NCBI RefSeq assembly: GCF_026151205.1 | Contig: NC_087081.1 | Span: 5,823,246-5,887,245 of the forward strand | Origin: Bolinopsis microptera | Taxonomy: Eukaryota; Ctenophora; Tentaculata; Lobata; Bolinopsidae | Direction: 5' to 3' | DNA: 64,000 nt | Shown here: positions 1 to 9,617 of the stretch, piece after piece | Layout of the letters: the number at the start of each line of letters is the position of its first letter | Position numbering within the stretch: position 1 is the stretch's first letter | The notes under the pieces: generated by a model | Seen by the model: only the letters and a program-made list of their open reading frames with translations | Database searches by the model: none | Told to the model about the DNA's origin: nothing | Made by a program: the position numbers and the translations under genes

Positions 1-156
1 CTAAACAAATTTAATTCTTGGCTTCAGTCATCCAGATTTGCTCGTGACTTCAATGACTTTGACCAAATTCCTGTTCAACGACTCAACTACATTTTAGAGT
101 GCTTTCTTGTTTCTGTTGGATTTGACTTGAAGATGAAGACTATGTATTCTGTCTAA
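1..156 (+). pseudogene. Partial ORF fragment, possibly DUF3504/Crypton-like
   Basis: The window opens inside a frame-1 reading frame of 51 codons that ends at a TAA (154-156). There is no start codon, so it is cut by the window edge. The peptide contains FNSWLQSSRFARDF, a short proline-containing linker, then LNYILECFLVSVGF and KMKTMYSV. This pattern (a W-containing helix, then L..IL..F, then a K..T.YS helix) resembles the N-terminal part of the DUF3504/QRICH1-type domain related to Crypton tyrosine recombinases. That assignment is by eye from a short stretch. No good splice donor precedes the stop. It could be a transposon relic or a chance ORF. Confidence 0.35.
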
Positions 157-229
157 AAGTATAAATCCCTTGTCGAAATCGCCGGAGATAATTATAATCC
201 ATAAACACTTCACGCTCAGGGCTAAATAA

Positions 230-521
230 ATGTAATCCCTCAGCTGGCGCTTCGGGATTACATATTAACACAAAACTCGTGCGCTGCGTGCACTCGTATG
301 TGTTTATCAGATCATCCCGCTAGCGCGGGATGATCTGTTATATAAACCCTTTGCGTGGCGGGTTTATGTTATTATAGATCATTAGCTAATTATAGTTTCA
401 GCATGAAAAGAAAAATGTTGACAAAAGTTTTCATAAGAATAGAGCCTTCGGCCCACGTACTTAACGATATCTCCCGCCTCTTTTTGAAAAATGAAGCCGG
501 TATGTCACATAATGACATACC
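230..521. repeat. Cluster of short palindromes (hairpins)
   Basis: Successive inverted repeats lie close together. They are 230-239 with 254-263 (atgtaatccc), 267-272 with 299-304, a perfect 13-bp stem at 308-320 with 325-337 around a 4-nt TAGC centre (cagatcatcccgc), 342-349 with 360-367 (ataaaccc), and 499-507 with 513-521 (ggtatgtca). Several loops are GC-rich (gcgctgcgtgc) while the flanks are AT-rich. No coding potential is seen. The function is unknown. A similar pair of perfect palindromes occurs at 58073-58150. Confidence 0.75.
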
Positions 522-3170
522 AGTATGACTATTACCCAAGTCCCCAACCCTCCCTTAGACCCGCTGGGCCTGGATCAGCAAACATATACTAAACCCACAC
601 TAATCAGAGAGAACAAACAAACAACACGTAATAGTAATAATATGCAATGTGTCTACACACACAGAGAGAGAGTCCAGTGTCTTCTTCTCTCCGGAGTGTA
701 CAGTATAGATCATTGCCTAATTACTGCTCCAGAGCAGCTACTACATGGAGTGAGGCGACTCACTGTTGAGGGAGCGTATGACCGCATTAAGGTATTCAGT
801 TTGCAATCTTGTATACGTGTAAGAGCTCCAGTTAAATGACATATTATATATACAGTGTATGTAAAAGCATGGCTCCATGTAGGGGACTGTTGAGGGAGCT
901 CTAACTACATTACACTCCGGACCACTCCGGACCACTCATTAGCAATACAAAGTTGCACATAGAACACCCTACAGGCAGGCAGGGTGATGTTAGTCATTAT
1001 TCATTAGGAATAGTCTTACGATCGGAATGAGGTGATTATTGATGAATGATAAACGACGAGGCCTTAAGGGCGGAGTATAACTTGAGTATTAGAGACTTTC
1101 TGGCACTGTATCAATACACATGTAGTAATGTTGTAATGATGGTGGAGTTGGCAAGCATGATGTGTTGAGGAATGTGTTTGTTAAGCAGAACCACTGTTGT
1201 TTTAGCATGTAGTCTGAATGTACATTACACAGTACTTGAAGTTTGCTGAGATTGAACTGAAGACCAGATGGATGATATTCAAATTCTAGTGTAATGAATT
1301 TAAATCATATGAGACGGTAGGTATGGGTAAAATTGTGAGAATATTTAATGACCGCTGTATTTACTCCCAGCTATCCTAGTTATCTAGTTATGACGAATAA
1401 AGATGAACCTGAGTCTTGGTCGTCAGGAACCATAGAATTTCTCTCCTTCACTGCATCTCCATAACTGTTCTTCCTTCTCCCCACCATCTTCACATTTTAT
1501 ACTCGCTTAGTACAATGTTTTATAGATAATGGTTTACAAACAAATGCAGATAGAAGCAGTTAAAGTCGATGTCAAGTTAAGCAACTGATATGGCTATTAG
1601 ATGTATATTCTAATCAAATCACCTCAATGTTCTACCACTTTCATCTCACTGGTCAAATCACAAACTCAAGATTGATAAATTCACACTGAGATGCAATGAA
1701 GTCTTTGTCATGGTAACAGGCCAGGAAGAATTGAATCAGATTCGCATAATATTATATTATGGTATTGAATAACATATTATTCTAAACATCATTATGGTAT
1801 TGAATAACATATTATTCTAAACATCACTCTATAAATCAAGAGGCTTGCATATAATGAACATATTGACACGGGTGCAGAGTTGAGTCTGTACGGAACCTAG
1901 TAGTTTCAGATCCTTGTTTAACTTGCCGTACAGCAAGGTCATCCACTACTTTAGCCCGGCGAGGCACATAACTCCCTCTACAACTCCATGACAAATGCTT
2001 CATATATACTAGCCGAGTTCACAAGTTATATCCTTGTGTTTGAGAAGAGCTCGTTAGAACTGCTTCCTTTCCCTTCAGTATCCCACAGTCTCTCGAGTTT
2101 CGTAACTGCCAGAGAACTCTCTTAAACAATTACTAGACTCGGTGATTATAAATCAAGAGGCTTGCATATAATGTATGTACTTATTTAAAATTACACTGGT
2201 AAATTGAAAGCCATATCAGATCTAGTAAAAACTACTGTCTATAACTGGCCACTATCAGAAAACAATAGCATCCACATTCCACTAGATATCAAGACAATAA
2301 ACAAGTCCACATCACGCCACTCACTGACAACACAGTACCACTATAAAAACAGTAGACCCGGACCAGTAACAGTGAGAGAGAGAAAGCGAGATTTAACAAG
2401 GGTATTGCTAGGAGGGTCAGGTTTCACGAAGTGGCCATTGTTTGATCCCGTCTCAGGGAGAGAGAGGGAGAGAGAGAGAGCCTAATTTGTGAGTAATGAG
2501 ATTTCCACGGTGTGGTGACTGGTGTGGGCCTGCTTCATGACCTGGTCTGATGAAGTAGAACATCAGGTTCATTTTCGTCATTTTAACACAATGGACAATA
2601 TCTTTTAAGTGTAACATTTATTATGTGCATCTCAAAATTGGTTTTGTGTGCGAACTGTAGGTACACCATAGTCCTTTGAACCTTTAATATAATAATTTGA
2701 TGTAATTTGAGAAAAAGGTAAGGGCTGAGGGGTGAGGAATGAAGGGGTGTGGGATTAGGGAGCGAGAGATGGGAAATGAATGATAAGGGTTGAGGATTTT
2801 AGCAATAAAGAATTAAGGATTAGGGATGAAGGGTGAATGTTAAAATGGTGAGGATTGAGTTTAAGAGGTTGAAGGGTTGAGGGATGAGGGAGTTAAAGAG
2901 GTTAAGGGTTGAGGGATGAGGGATAAGAGATGAGGGATGATGGTTGAGAGGCATTTTCCCTAGGAAGCGCATGGAAAAGCCCAACCACTAAGAGTAGATA
3001 ATGGATTAAGATTATAGTAATGGTTAGGATTAGGGTTAAGGGTAGAATAAGGGACCCCTGTAATAACCCTAAACCTAACCATTACTCAAAGTTGTTTTCT
3101 ACCCAAATGTCTACCCTCACTCCTCAGTAGGTCAAGCTTCTTGTATACTGTCGACCAATGTGTGTTAATA
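522..3170. other. Intergenic, low-complexity and small repeats
   Basis: No convincing gene is seen. A 35-bp unit is tandemly duplicated at 1756-1790 and 1791-1825 (starts attatggtattgaataac). A 27-bp sequence (tataaatcaagaggcttgca, then tataatg) occurs at about 1830-1856 and again at 2147-2173. 2455-2480 is a GAGA microsatellite. 2700-2960 is strongly purine-rich, with many GGGATGAGGG-like words. 3017-3037 and 3064-3084 form a 21-bp inverted repeat (one mismatch) made of TTAGG-like words. Confidence 0.6.
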
Positions 3171-3184
3171 ATTGTGCTATTCGA

Positions 3185-3495
3185 GTGTCCAGTGGACAGT
3201 GTCTACCGAATTAATTGTATTGGAACCAGTAAGCCTTGAGTCAGACTGGACACACTCTACCACATTTAGAATCAAACAAGTAAAGCAAGAAATAGATGTA
3301 TTAAACAGCCCGAGAGAATACTGGGGCATCTTTAGTCCCACGAATTTCAATGTCGATGAACTGGACAGTATGACACTCATTCTACAGAGTGGTGCCATCC
3401 ACAATTCCACAAGACTGTGTCCTTTGGGACACAATCCTAACAGAGTCCACTGGTCAAGGTTATATCTTTGTAAAAATACTGTGACCAAAAGTTAA
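3185..3495 (+). CDS. Possible orphan exon, unidentified
   Basis: An open frame of about 100 codons ends at a TAA (3493-3495). The predicted peptide looks globular and hydrophilic (IDVLNSPREYWGIFSPTNF, DELDSMTLILQSGAIHNST) with a potential N-glycosylation site and two cysteines. It has no clear start. AG dinucleotides upstream (around 3182-3190) could be a splice acceptor. The reverse strand is also open over most of this region, which weakens the case. I do not recognise the family. Confidence 0.25.
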
Positions 3496-4483
3496 TTAAC
3501 TTACAGACATAGCCTAGTCTTCTTCTCGGAACTAGGAAAACTGAGCAACCAACATAAATAAATGCAGTCAATTGCACAATGTTTACGAGATCAAACACAT
3601 TCATTGCCTTGATCTGCTATACGGCCTTACGTACACTGCAACTCCAGCTTCATAAACACACGATTTGAGTGCAACATCTTCAGTCTTACAATTCTTTGTT
3701 TGAATGATCATGCCTACTCAATGCTTAATATATATATATAATATACTTAATATATTACATTGATATAAGATTTATTTTTGATAGGTACTCAATAAAGTTG
3801 ATGAATTTCCCTCCCTATTAAAATTTTAAACCCATTTAGTGAAAATTGATAAACGAAGATCTAGATATTGATACATATTATAACCAACATTGCTTATATT
3901 CTGCCTTGTAAACAAAGAGCAAATCTTCTTAATGCCTTCTTCCTGTCCTAAAACTAAAACTTCATCCTATTAAAGTAAAGGCCAGTTGTTACCACAAGCT
4001 ATTATACCGTCCCTCTCAAAAACATGCCTCAGCCTCCATCAAAAACAATTTTAGTTTTCAGTCCTTCTAGTTTCCAAAAATCTACCGAGCTAGTGTTCTG
4101 GTGTGCACAAAAGCCCCTAAGCCCGTGCATTCCTTGCCCCGCTAGCTGCCAGTCCTTGACAAACTTCCAATAGCAAAGATCAACTAGTCATTTACAAATT
4201 GAGCACTATACAATTTTAATTGTTTTAAATATTTGACTTTGTAAAATGAGCTAAAACATTGATTTATTAGTTTCATTGATTTATTAGTTTCATTGAATGA
4301 TATTACTAGATTCTTCGTACTACCTTACAGTGGCGTAACATTGCTTGTTGGCACCCCTGCTGTAAAAGCGCCCCCCTGTTGAAAAATTAATTATATAAAC
4401 AATAATGTTTTATTTATTCATCTTTTAAACTTTGCACGCGATTCCCTCTGAGCCACCTAGTTTTTTAGGTGGCCCTGAATGAT
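3496..4483. other. Intergenic AT-rich stretch with half of a hAT-like MITE
   Basis: No gene is seen. 3727-3745 is a TA-rich microsatellite. 4261-4295 holds a short direct duplication of ttgatttattagtttca. At 4328 the sequence cagtggcgtaac begins, the same terminus as the complete MITE at 4522-4810. Only about 50 bp of this left end is recognisable, and no matching right end is found. Confidence 0.55.
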
Positions 4484-4521
4484 TATTTGCAAGGATGATG
4501 AATAATCACTCTACACTCGAC

Positions 4522-4810
4522 CAGTGGCGTAACGAAGGGCCCTGCTGACCCCGCTGTGCAGGGGGGCGCCGTCTTAGGGGGGCGCCAAATTGTCGTTTGA
4601 ATGTGGGACAATTTCGAAAACTTAACTAAAGTACTAGCAAAACTGTGCGTTTTGCTCTAGATACACACTTTTTTAGAGATTTTACCGGCGTATCCTCTAA
4701 AATCACCTAATTTGTTCAATTTTAGGGAGGGGCACCGAAAGGGGAGGGGGCGCCAACAGGGGGGCGCCTTTTCGGCAGGGGGGGCGCCAACAGGCAACGT
4801 TACGCCACTG
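4522..4810. mobile_element. Non-autonomous hAT-type MITE, 289 bp
   Basis: It starts cagtggcgtaacg and ends cgttacgccactg, a perfect 13-bp terminal inverted repeat. It is flanked by the exact 8-bp duplication cactcgac (4514-4521 and 4811-4818). An 8-bp duplication and a CAGTGGCG terminus are typical of the hAT superfamily. The interior is rich in ggggggcgcc and encodes nothing. The homologous site in Repeat A copy 2 (about 58670-58695) lacks the insert and has the target only once, which proves the boundaries. Confidence 0.88.
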
Positions 4811-5055
4811 CACTCGACTGTCACGTGACTTTTTCAACCCATTCTTTAGCTGGTCCTGAACGACTATTCGAAACCCTAACCCTCTAATCTGATCCCAACC
4901 CTAACCCTAACCCAATCCTTAACAAAAGCATATGCAGAAATCCTAACACTAACGAGAAATTAGACTAACTTCCTTATACAGTTATACGGTCATATCACGT
5001 GATCGAGACAGTTTTTTGCAATTTTCTTGTCAGGGGAGCATTTTAACCCTATGTC

Positions 5056-5771
5056 ATGCCCAGCAAAAGGTGGTTTAATTTAAACAGACGGCTTGAGTTC
5101 GCACGCGACATTAAGCATGAGTTGCAAACTTTTGATTGGCCCAAAATGACACTTTTCTGGAAATTTGAAGATACTTCAAAATCTATGTTGTCTTAAATTT
5201 TCAAATGCGGAATACACAGAAGGACCAAAGTGCAAAGAAACTGCTGCTAACAGCTGCTGACTGCTGCTAACTGCTGCTAACTGCTGCTAACTGCTGCTAA
5301 CTGCTACTATGTACTAACTGTAGGGTATTTTATTAGCTATTTTAGATTTAATAATAATAATGTAGGGTATTTTGGTTCAAACTTAAGACTTTAAAGAATT
5401 AAACGTACCTGTATATTCCTCCAAACCTACGACTTTAAAGAATTGAACTAGAATTCTGAATTAGCTGTATTTCGCCGTTAAACTAAAGCTTATACTGTTT
5501 ACTTCATGAGTGGGTCGTATTTCAAAAGCTAATTTGACAAGAAGTGGGGCCATTGGGTCATAGAGTACACAAATCTGCAAAATTAAATTTGCCAACTTTT
5601 GATCAGCCCAAAATGACACTTTTCTGGAGATTTGAAGATACCTCAAAATCTACGTTGTCTTAAATTTTCCTGGGGAGTGGGGGGGACGATACTTTTACAA
5701 AACGAACATGTTACTTCTATCTCTTTAACTTTTGAAGTTAGGCCCTGGCCAGTAATTAGGATTTCTGGGTG
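5056..5771. mobile_element. Insertion within Repeat A, with a truncated foldback arm
   Basis: This segment separates two parts of Repeat A that adjoin in copies 2 and 3. It begins cccag and ends ctggg. It contains a direct duplication of about 75 bp (about 5124-5200 and 5597-5670, including cccaaaatgacacttttctgg). Between the two lies one arm of the CAC-terminus foldback family (from 5215, cacag...aaagtgcaaagaaactg, then the 10-bp repeat to about 5311). It could be one element or a stack of two. The exact ends are uncertain. Confidence 0.5.
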
Positions 5772-5925
5772 AGGGGTGATTCGGAATCAGTGTCCGAAAA
5801 TACATCGATAGAAGTTGGTTTCAACTGTCGGGGGCCCTTTTAGAACAATCTCAAAGATCGACTGTAAATTGATTTAGCACGCTCCTATTTGAAACCTAAA
5901 TCTTTATAACATGAACACTGCACAC

Positions 5926-6017
5926 TTACCTGAGGACCCCAGGCTATTATGTTCATTAACATAATAAAATAATTAATAAAGATTTGGCGGAATGACAGGC
6001 TGAGCGCGGCCCAGTAA
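5926..6017. mobile_element. TTACTGGG MITE, copy 1 (92 bp)
   Basis: It starts ttacctgagg and ends ggcccagtaa, an imperfect terminal inverted repeat of about 10 bp. It is flanked by ctgcacac on both sides (5918-5925 and 6018-6025), an 8-bp target duplication. The internal gattTGGCGGAATGACagg, then ctgagcg, is shared with the copies at 6664-6742 and 41666-41748. It is non-coding. The 8-bp duplication suggests mobilisation by a hAT-like transposase. Confidence 0.82.
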
Positions 6018-6181
6018 CTGCACACTTACAACTTAACTGATCCCAACATTAACCCCGATTTAATTCTTAACTGAAGCCTGTCATGTTTATTGTTACGCAG
6101 GATGCAAGAATTTTTATTCGCCGTACTATCTTTGATCTTTGATTGACAATGTCAATTTTAACTTTTTAAAATTCCTGTCCT

Positions 6182-6336
6182 CACAGCTAGGAGGGGCTAA
6201 GTGCAAAGAAACTGCTGCTAACTGCTGCTCACACAGTGAGCAGCAGTGAGCAGCAGTGAGCAGCAGTTAGTAGCAGTGAGCAGCAGTGAGCAGCAGTGAG
6301 CAGCAGTTTCTTTGCACTTAGCCCCTCGATCCTGTG
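6182..6336. mobile_element. Foldback element, Chapaev-like, 155 bp
   Basis: It begins cacagctag and ends gatcctgtg. Within these, gaggggctaagtgcaaagaa plus actgctgct at 6191-6219 is matched by its reverse complement at 6299-6327. It is flanked by the 4-bp duplication tcct (6178-6181 and 6337-6340). The arms run into a 10-bp tandem repeat (ctgctgctaa or gtgagcagca types). CAC termini with 4-bp duplications are the hallmark described for Chapaev transposons (CMC superfamily), so I infer a non-autonomous member. Relatives are at 5215, 46420, 47340, 50207, 53764 and 53932. Confidence 0.75.
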
Positions 6337-7140
6337 TCCTATGGTCCTGAGCCAGTAAAATTTGCTAAGGTTTGCTGAATGCTTTGCTTTATTTATATGC
6401 AGAGCCTATGCGGCGAGGCGCGAAAGTAGATGGTTAACAAAAATAAATAAGTGCAGTGAAATGCATTTGCTGGGTTTGCAGATTAGTAAAAAATTTACTT
6501 GTTATATACTGCGTTCAGGTTGCCGCAGGATTAAATTTTCAGCGTAGCTTTTGTGGTTTGATTGGAGGACTTCGCCACTTCGACGCGCCGCGCAAACTAG
6601 CATTCTTGCTTCGCATCGTCGGTTCGTTGCTTTGCTTCGAATATATATATATATATATATATATTACCTGGGGACTTCAGGCTATCATGTTCATAAACGA
6701 ATAGAGATTAGGCGGAATGAAAGGCTGAGCGCGGCCCAGTAACGATCTCAATGGGTTGACACCTCCAATCAAGTGGTTTGACAGTTGCAACAAAATACAA
6801 ATAGAAATTTTAATTATTCCGTAATAATTTAGATTACTCGATCTTCCACTTCCAGATACAATGCAAATCCAGTTTTATTCTACAATTGGACACAACTCAG
6901 TATTTTTGTCATACGTTGTATATGACCGGCCGCCGCGCAAAAGTGCGCAGCTCCCCGGCCCTGCATGTATCGTAGTGAAACGACTGTGTGGGTCACGGCG
7001 TCGCGTGATACAACAATATCTAAAGTATAGCTCTGATACGTTTAACGGGTGATACTCTTAAAATATTTGTTTCGCGTCGAATACCGTCGACGAGTCCATT
7101 TTGCCCTTGGTAGGTTATAAACCTACATTTACAATGATAT
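6337..7140. other. Intergenic with AT microsatellite
   Basis: No gene is supported; the short open frames here are weak. 6640-6663 is an (AT)n run directly abutting a MITE. A GC-rich patch (about 6925-7010) breaks the AT-rich background but shows no identifiable motif. Confidence 0.5.
6664..6742. mobile_element. TTACTGGG MITE, copy 2 (79 bp)
   Basis: It has the same termini as copy 1 (ttacctgggg ... gcggcccagtaa) and the same internal ggcggaatga. Its left end lies in the AT microsatellite and no target duplication can be recognised, so it may have inserted into the microsatellite or lost a flank. Confidence 0.75.
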
Positions 7141-7502
7141 GATACGTCTGATTAGAACCTGTTATATGTAAAACTGCCGACTGGCCTCCAGCTCGCCATT
7201 TTTGAGATTCAATCAAATCGATGATGTTTAAAGAGTGCAGATGTTCAGCTCGACAAAATACCGGTAGACATTTTTTCGTAGACTATAAAATTACTCCTCC
7301 AGATCCAGTCTTACCCCTCAATTGGACAATGGACATAGCTCAATACCTGACGTAGCTCTGATACGTCCGATTAGAACCTGTAAAACTGGCCTCCAGCTCG
7401 CCATTTTTAAGATTCAAGCAAATTGAGGATGTTCAAAGGGTGCAAGATGTTCAGCTCGACAAAATACCGGTAGACATTTTTTGTAGACCCTAAAATTACT
7501 CC
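7141..7502. repeat. Direct duplication of about 150 bp
   Basis: Units at 7141-7297 and 7360-7502 share long blocks (attagaacctg, ctggcctccagctcgccatt, ttcagctcgacaaaataccg, gtagacattttt). They differ by small indels. No coding capacity is evident. Confidence 0.8.
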
Positions 7503-7700
7503 AAAATAGTGATATTGTAGTGACAATATATAGTGATAATATTGTAGTGACAATATGGTGATATTGTAGTGACAATATAGTGATATTGCATGTAGTGACA
7601 ATATAGTGATATTGTAGTGATAATATAGTGATATTGTAGTGATAATATAGTGATATTGTAGTGACAATATAACGTTTACTAATATGGTGATATTGTACAT
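7503..7700. repeat. 22-bp tandem repeat, each unit a small hairpin
   Basis: About eight units of gtgatattgtagtgacaata plus ta. Each unit holds atattgt-agtg-acaatat, a 7-bp stem with a 4-nt loop. Long open frames on the minus strand here are by-products of the repeat. Confidence 0.85.
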
Positions 7701-7774
7701 TGTAGAGATAATAGATTATTCTCTTGACATGGACAATAGGGTAAAAATTAAGTAGGAAGAGACAAAAATTAAAG

Positions 7775-7909
<135 letters not shown>

Positions 7910-8082
7910 TCATGTCATCATATTATCACCTTATTTTAATTATAATTTAAAATTGGTATTCAATCTAAATTGAAGAATCAACAAAATTTTAAGGAGTCTA
8001 AACTCTTCAATTTAAAATCCATTATGGGAACACATACAGGGGCACAATGTGGCCGATAAAGGGTCATAGATCAGACAAGGCT

Positions 8083-8960
8083 GGTCGGTCGGAGGTCGGT
8101 CGGAGGTCGGTCAGGCGCCGGTCGGCGGTAGGTGAACGCCGGTCGGAGGTCGGTCGGAGGTTGGTCGGAGGTTGGTCGGAGGTTGGTCGGAGGTCGATCG
8201 GAGGTCGATCGGAGGTCGGTCGGAGGTCGGTCGGGCGCCGGTCGGAGGTCGGTCGGAGGTCGGTCGGAGGTCGGTCGGGCGCCGGTCGGAGGTCGGTCGG
8301 AGGTCGGTCGGAGGTCGGTCGGGCGCCGGTCGGAGGTCGGTCGGAGGTCGGTCGGAGGTCGGTCGAAGGTCGGTCGGAGGTCAGTCGAAGGTCGGTCGGA
8401 GGTCGGCCGGGCGCCGGTCGGAGGTCGGTCGGGCGCCGGTCGGAGGTCGGTCGGAGGTCGGTCGGAGGTAGGTCGGGCGACCATTCTATAAGACAATTTT
8501 GGACTCGAGGCTCCCCCTGGTAATGTGATCTCGGAAGGCAGGCCTCCCCTTTGCAACACGAGCTCGGAAGCGGGAGCTCTCGATACAGAAGGTACGTATC
8601 GAAAATGAGTCGGACCGAAAATTTTCTAAGTCAAGTTTTTCGGAGGTCGTTCGGGCGCCGGTCGGAGGTCGGTTGGGCGCCGGTCGGAGGTCGGTCGGAG
8701 GTCGGTCGGAGGTCGGTCGGAGGTCGGTCGGGTGACCTACCTATGACACAATTTTGGACTCGAGGCTCCCCCTGGTAAGGTGATCTCGGAAGGCAGGCCT
8801 CCCCTTTGCAACACGAGCTCGGAAGCGGGAGCTCTCGATACAGAAGGTACGTATAGAGAATGAGTCGGACCGAAAATTTCGGTCGGGCGCCGTTCAGAGG
8901 TTGGTCGGGTGCCGGTTGGGTGGTAAGCCGGGCGCTGGTCTGGCGACAAGGCTGGTGTTC
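8083..8960. repeat. GTCGGTCGGAGG 12-bp minisatellite with duplicated spacer
   Basis: Array 1 covers about 8083-8478 and array 2 about 8639-8735. A degenerate tail runs to about 8960. Units are gtcggtcggagg with an alternate form ggtcgggcgccg. The spacers after arrays 1 and 2 are near-identical (about 8493-8630 and 8749-8880; gactcgaggctccccctggt). The unit length is a multiple of three, so open frames occur on both strands (RSVGGRSEVG-like and PTDLRPTSDRPP-like). These are not evidence of a gene. An inverted copy of the left edge (8053-8130) lies at 15014-15105. Confidence 0.85.
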
Positions 8961-9212
8961 CGGTCATTCCATAGCCATACTGACTGCGCTGGGTCGGTCG
9001 GACTGATACAGTCACGTTTTATAAAGATACGTCTACATTATGAAATCCGAATACATTTACAAGCAAAACGAAATGGATTAGATGATAATTTACAATATTC
9101 AATAGAATAATTATTTATAGAATAATTATTATTTAATAGTAATAGTATGGTAAATTAATAATTCTATCGATTAAATTAGTACAGTATGGTTACAGATTAT
9201 TTTAAAACTCTT

Positions 9213-9617
9213 CTACATCAGTCTCCCGCAAGAAATGGCTGCTGCTCTTGCTTCTTTCAAATGCCTTGTAGTGTTGATTACTCTGCTGGCTGCGTCATTT
9301 AGGGCCTCCATTCTGATCCTTCCGTTGGCTCCGAGCTCTCTTTTGACAAGTTCCAATAGTCGAGGGTGGTCGAGGACTGCCAGCTCTCCGATCCAACGAC
9401 GCCGTCTGAAGACCCTCTCCGATACTCCATTCTTAGCCAAGGCTCCTTTTATGGTGTGGCGTTCCCAGGGATCCATTACTGTCAGTCGTATCTTATTGTA
9501 CAAGTCTATCGAACTCTGCACTACATCGCTTCGTGAGAAGGCGGCTGGCCGGGATAGTGGAGCTGGACCTGGAGCTGGACCTGGAGCTGGACCTGGAGCA
9601 CTGCCGTTTTCTGACAA
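9213..9617 (-). CDS. Isolated ORF, possible transposon-borne domain
   Basis: An open frame of about 134 codons on the minus strand ends at TAG (9215-9213). Its first codon is not ATG. Either translation starts at the internal ATG of MDPWERHTIKG or the exon is entered by splicing. After a 12-bp repeat encoding (APGP)n comes a helical, basic segment: DLYNKIRLTVMDPWERHTIK, then SERVFRRRRWIGELAVLDHP and LLELVKRELG. This looks like a DNA-binding or helical N-terminal domain. The 5' end falls in the aaaagtgcttaagta repeat, suggesting a mobile-element origin. The plus-strand frame here looks less protein-like. The family is not recognised. Confidence 0.42.
   Translation of the reverse strand: MSENGSAPGPAPGPAPGPAPLSRPAAFSRSDVVQSSIDLYNKIRLTVMDPWERHTIKGALAKNGVSERVFRRRRWIGELAVLDHPRLLELVKRELGANGRIRMEALNDAASRVINTTRHLKEARAAAISCGRLM

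Larger units (their letters stand above)
4492..5885 (-). mobile_element. Repeat A copy 1 (hAT-like, TTAGGG-containing), interrupted
   Basis: This is the reverse-strand copy of the element seen whole at 58297-58705 and truncated at 63671-64000. Shared landmarks are gattcggaatca, the cacgtgat block, runs of aaccctaaccct, and the terminal gtgctaaatcac block. Near-identical 8-mers flank it (TATTTGCA at 4484-4491, TATTTGAA at 5886-5893), as expected for an 8-bp target duplication with one later change. Two nested insertions inflate its length: the MITE at 4522-4810 and a segment at about 5056-5771. The telomere-like hexamers are internal parts of the repeat. Confidence 0.7.

Noticed and set aside
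2204..2485. 93-codon ORF ending in a GERERER run
   Set aside because: The end is a GAGA microsatellite and the rest lacks protein-like features or splice context.
4860..4920. Chromosome end or telomere
   Set aside because: The ccctaa runs are short and degenerate, and they recur at the same position within all copies of Repeat A.
8047..8559. Long ORFs of about 160 codons on both strands in the GTCGG array
   Set aside because: The 12-bp unit is a multiple of three, so stops are absent by construction. The composition is repetitive, with no independent coding signal.
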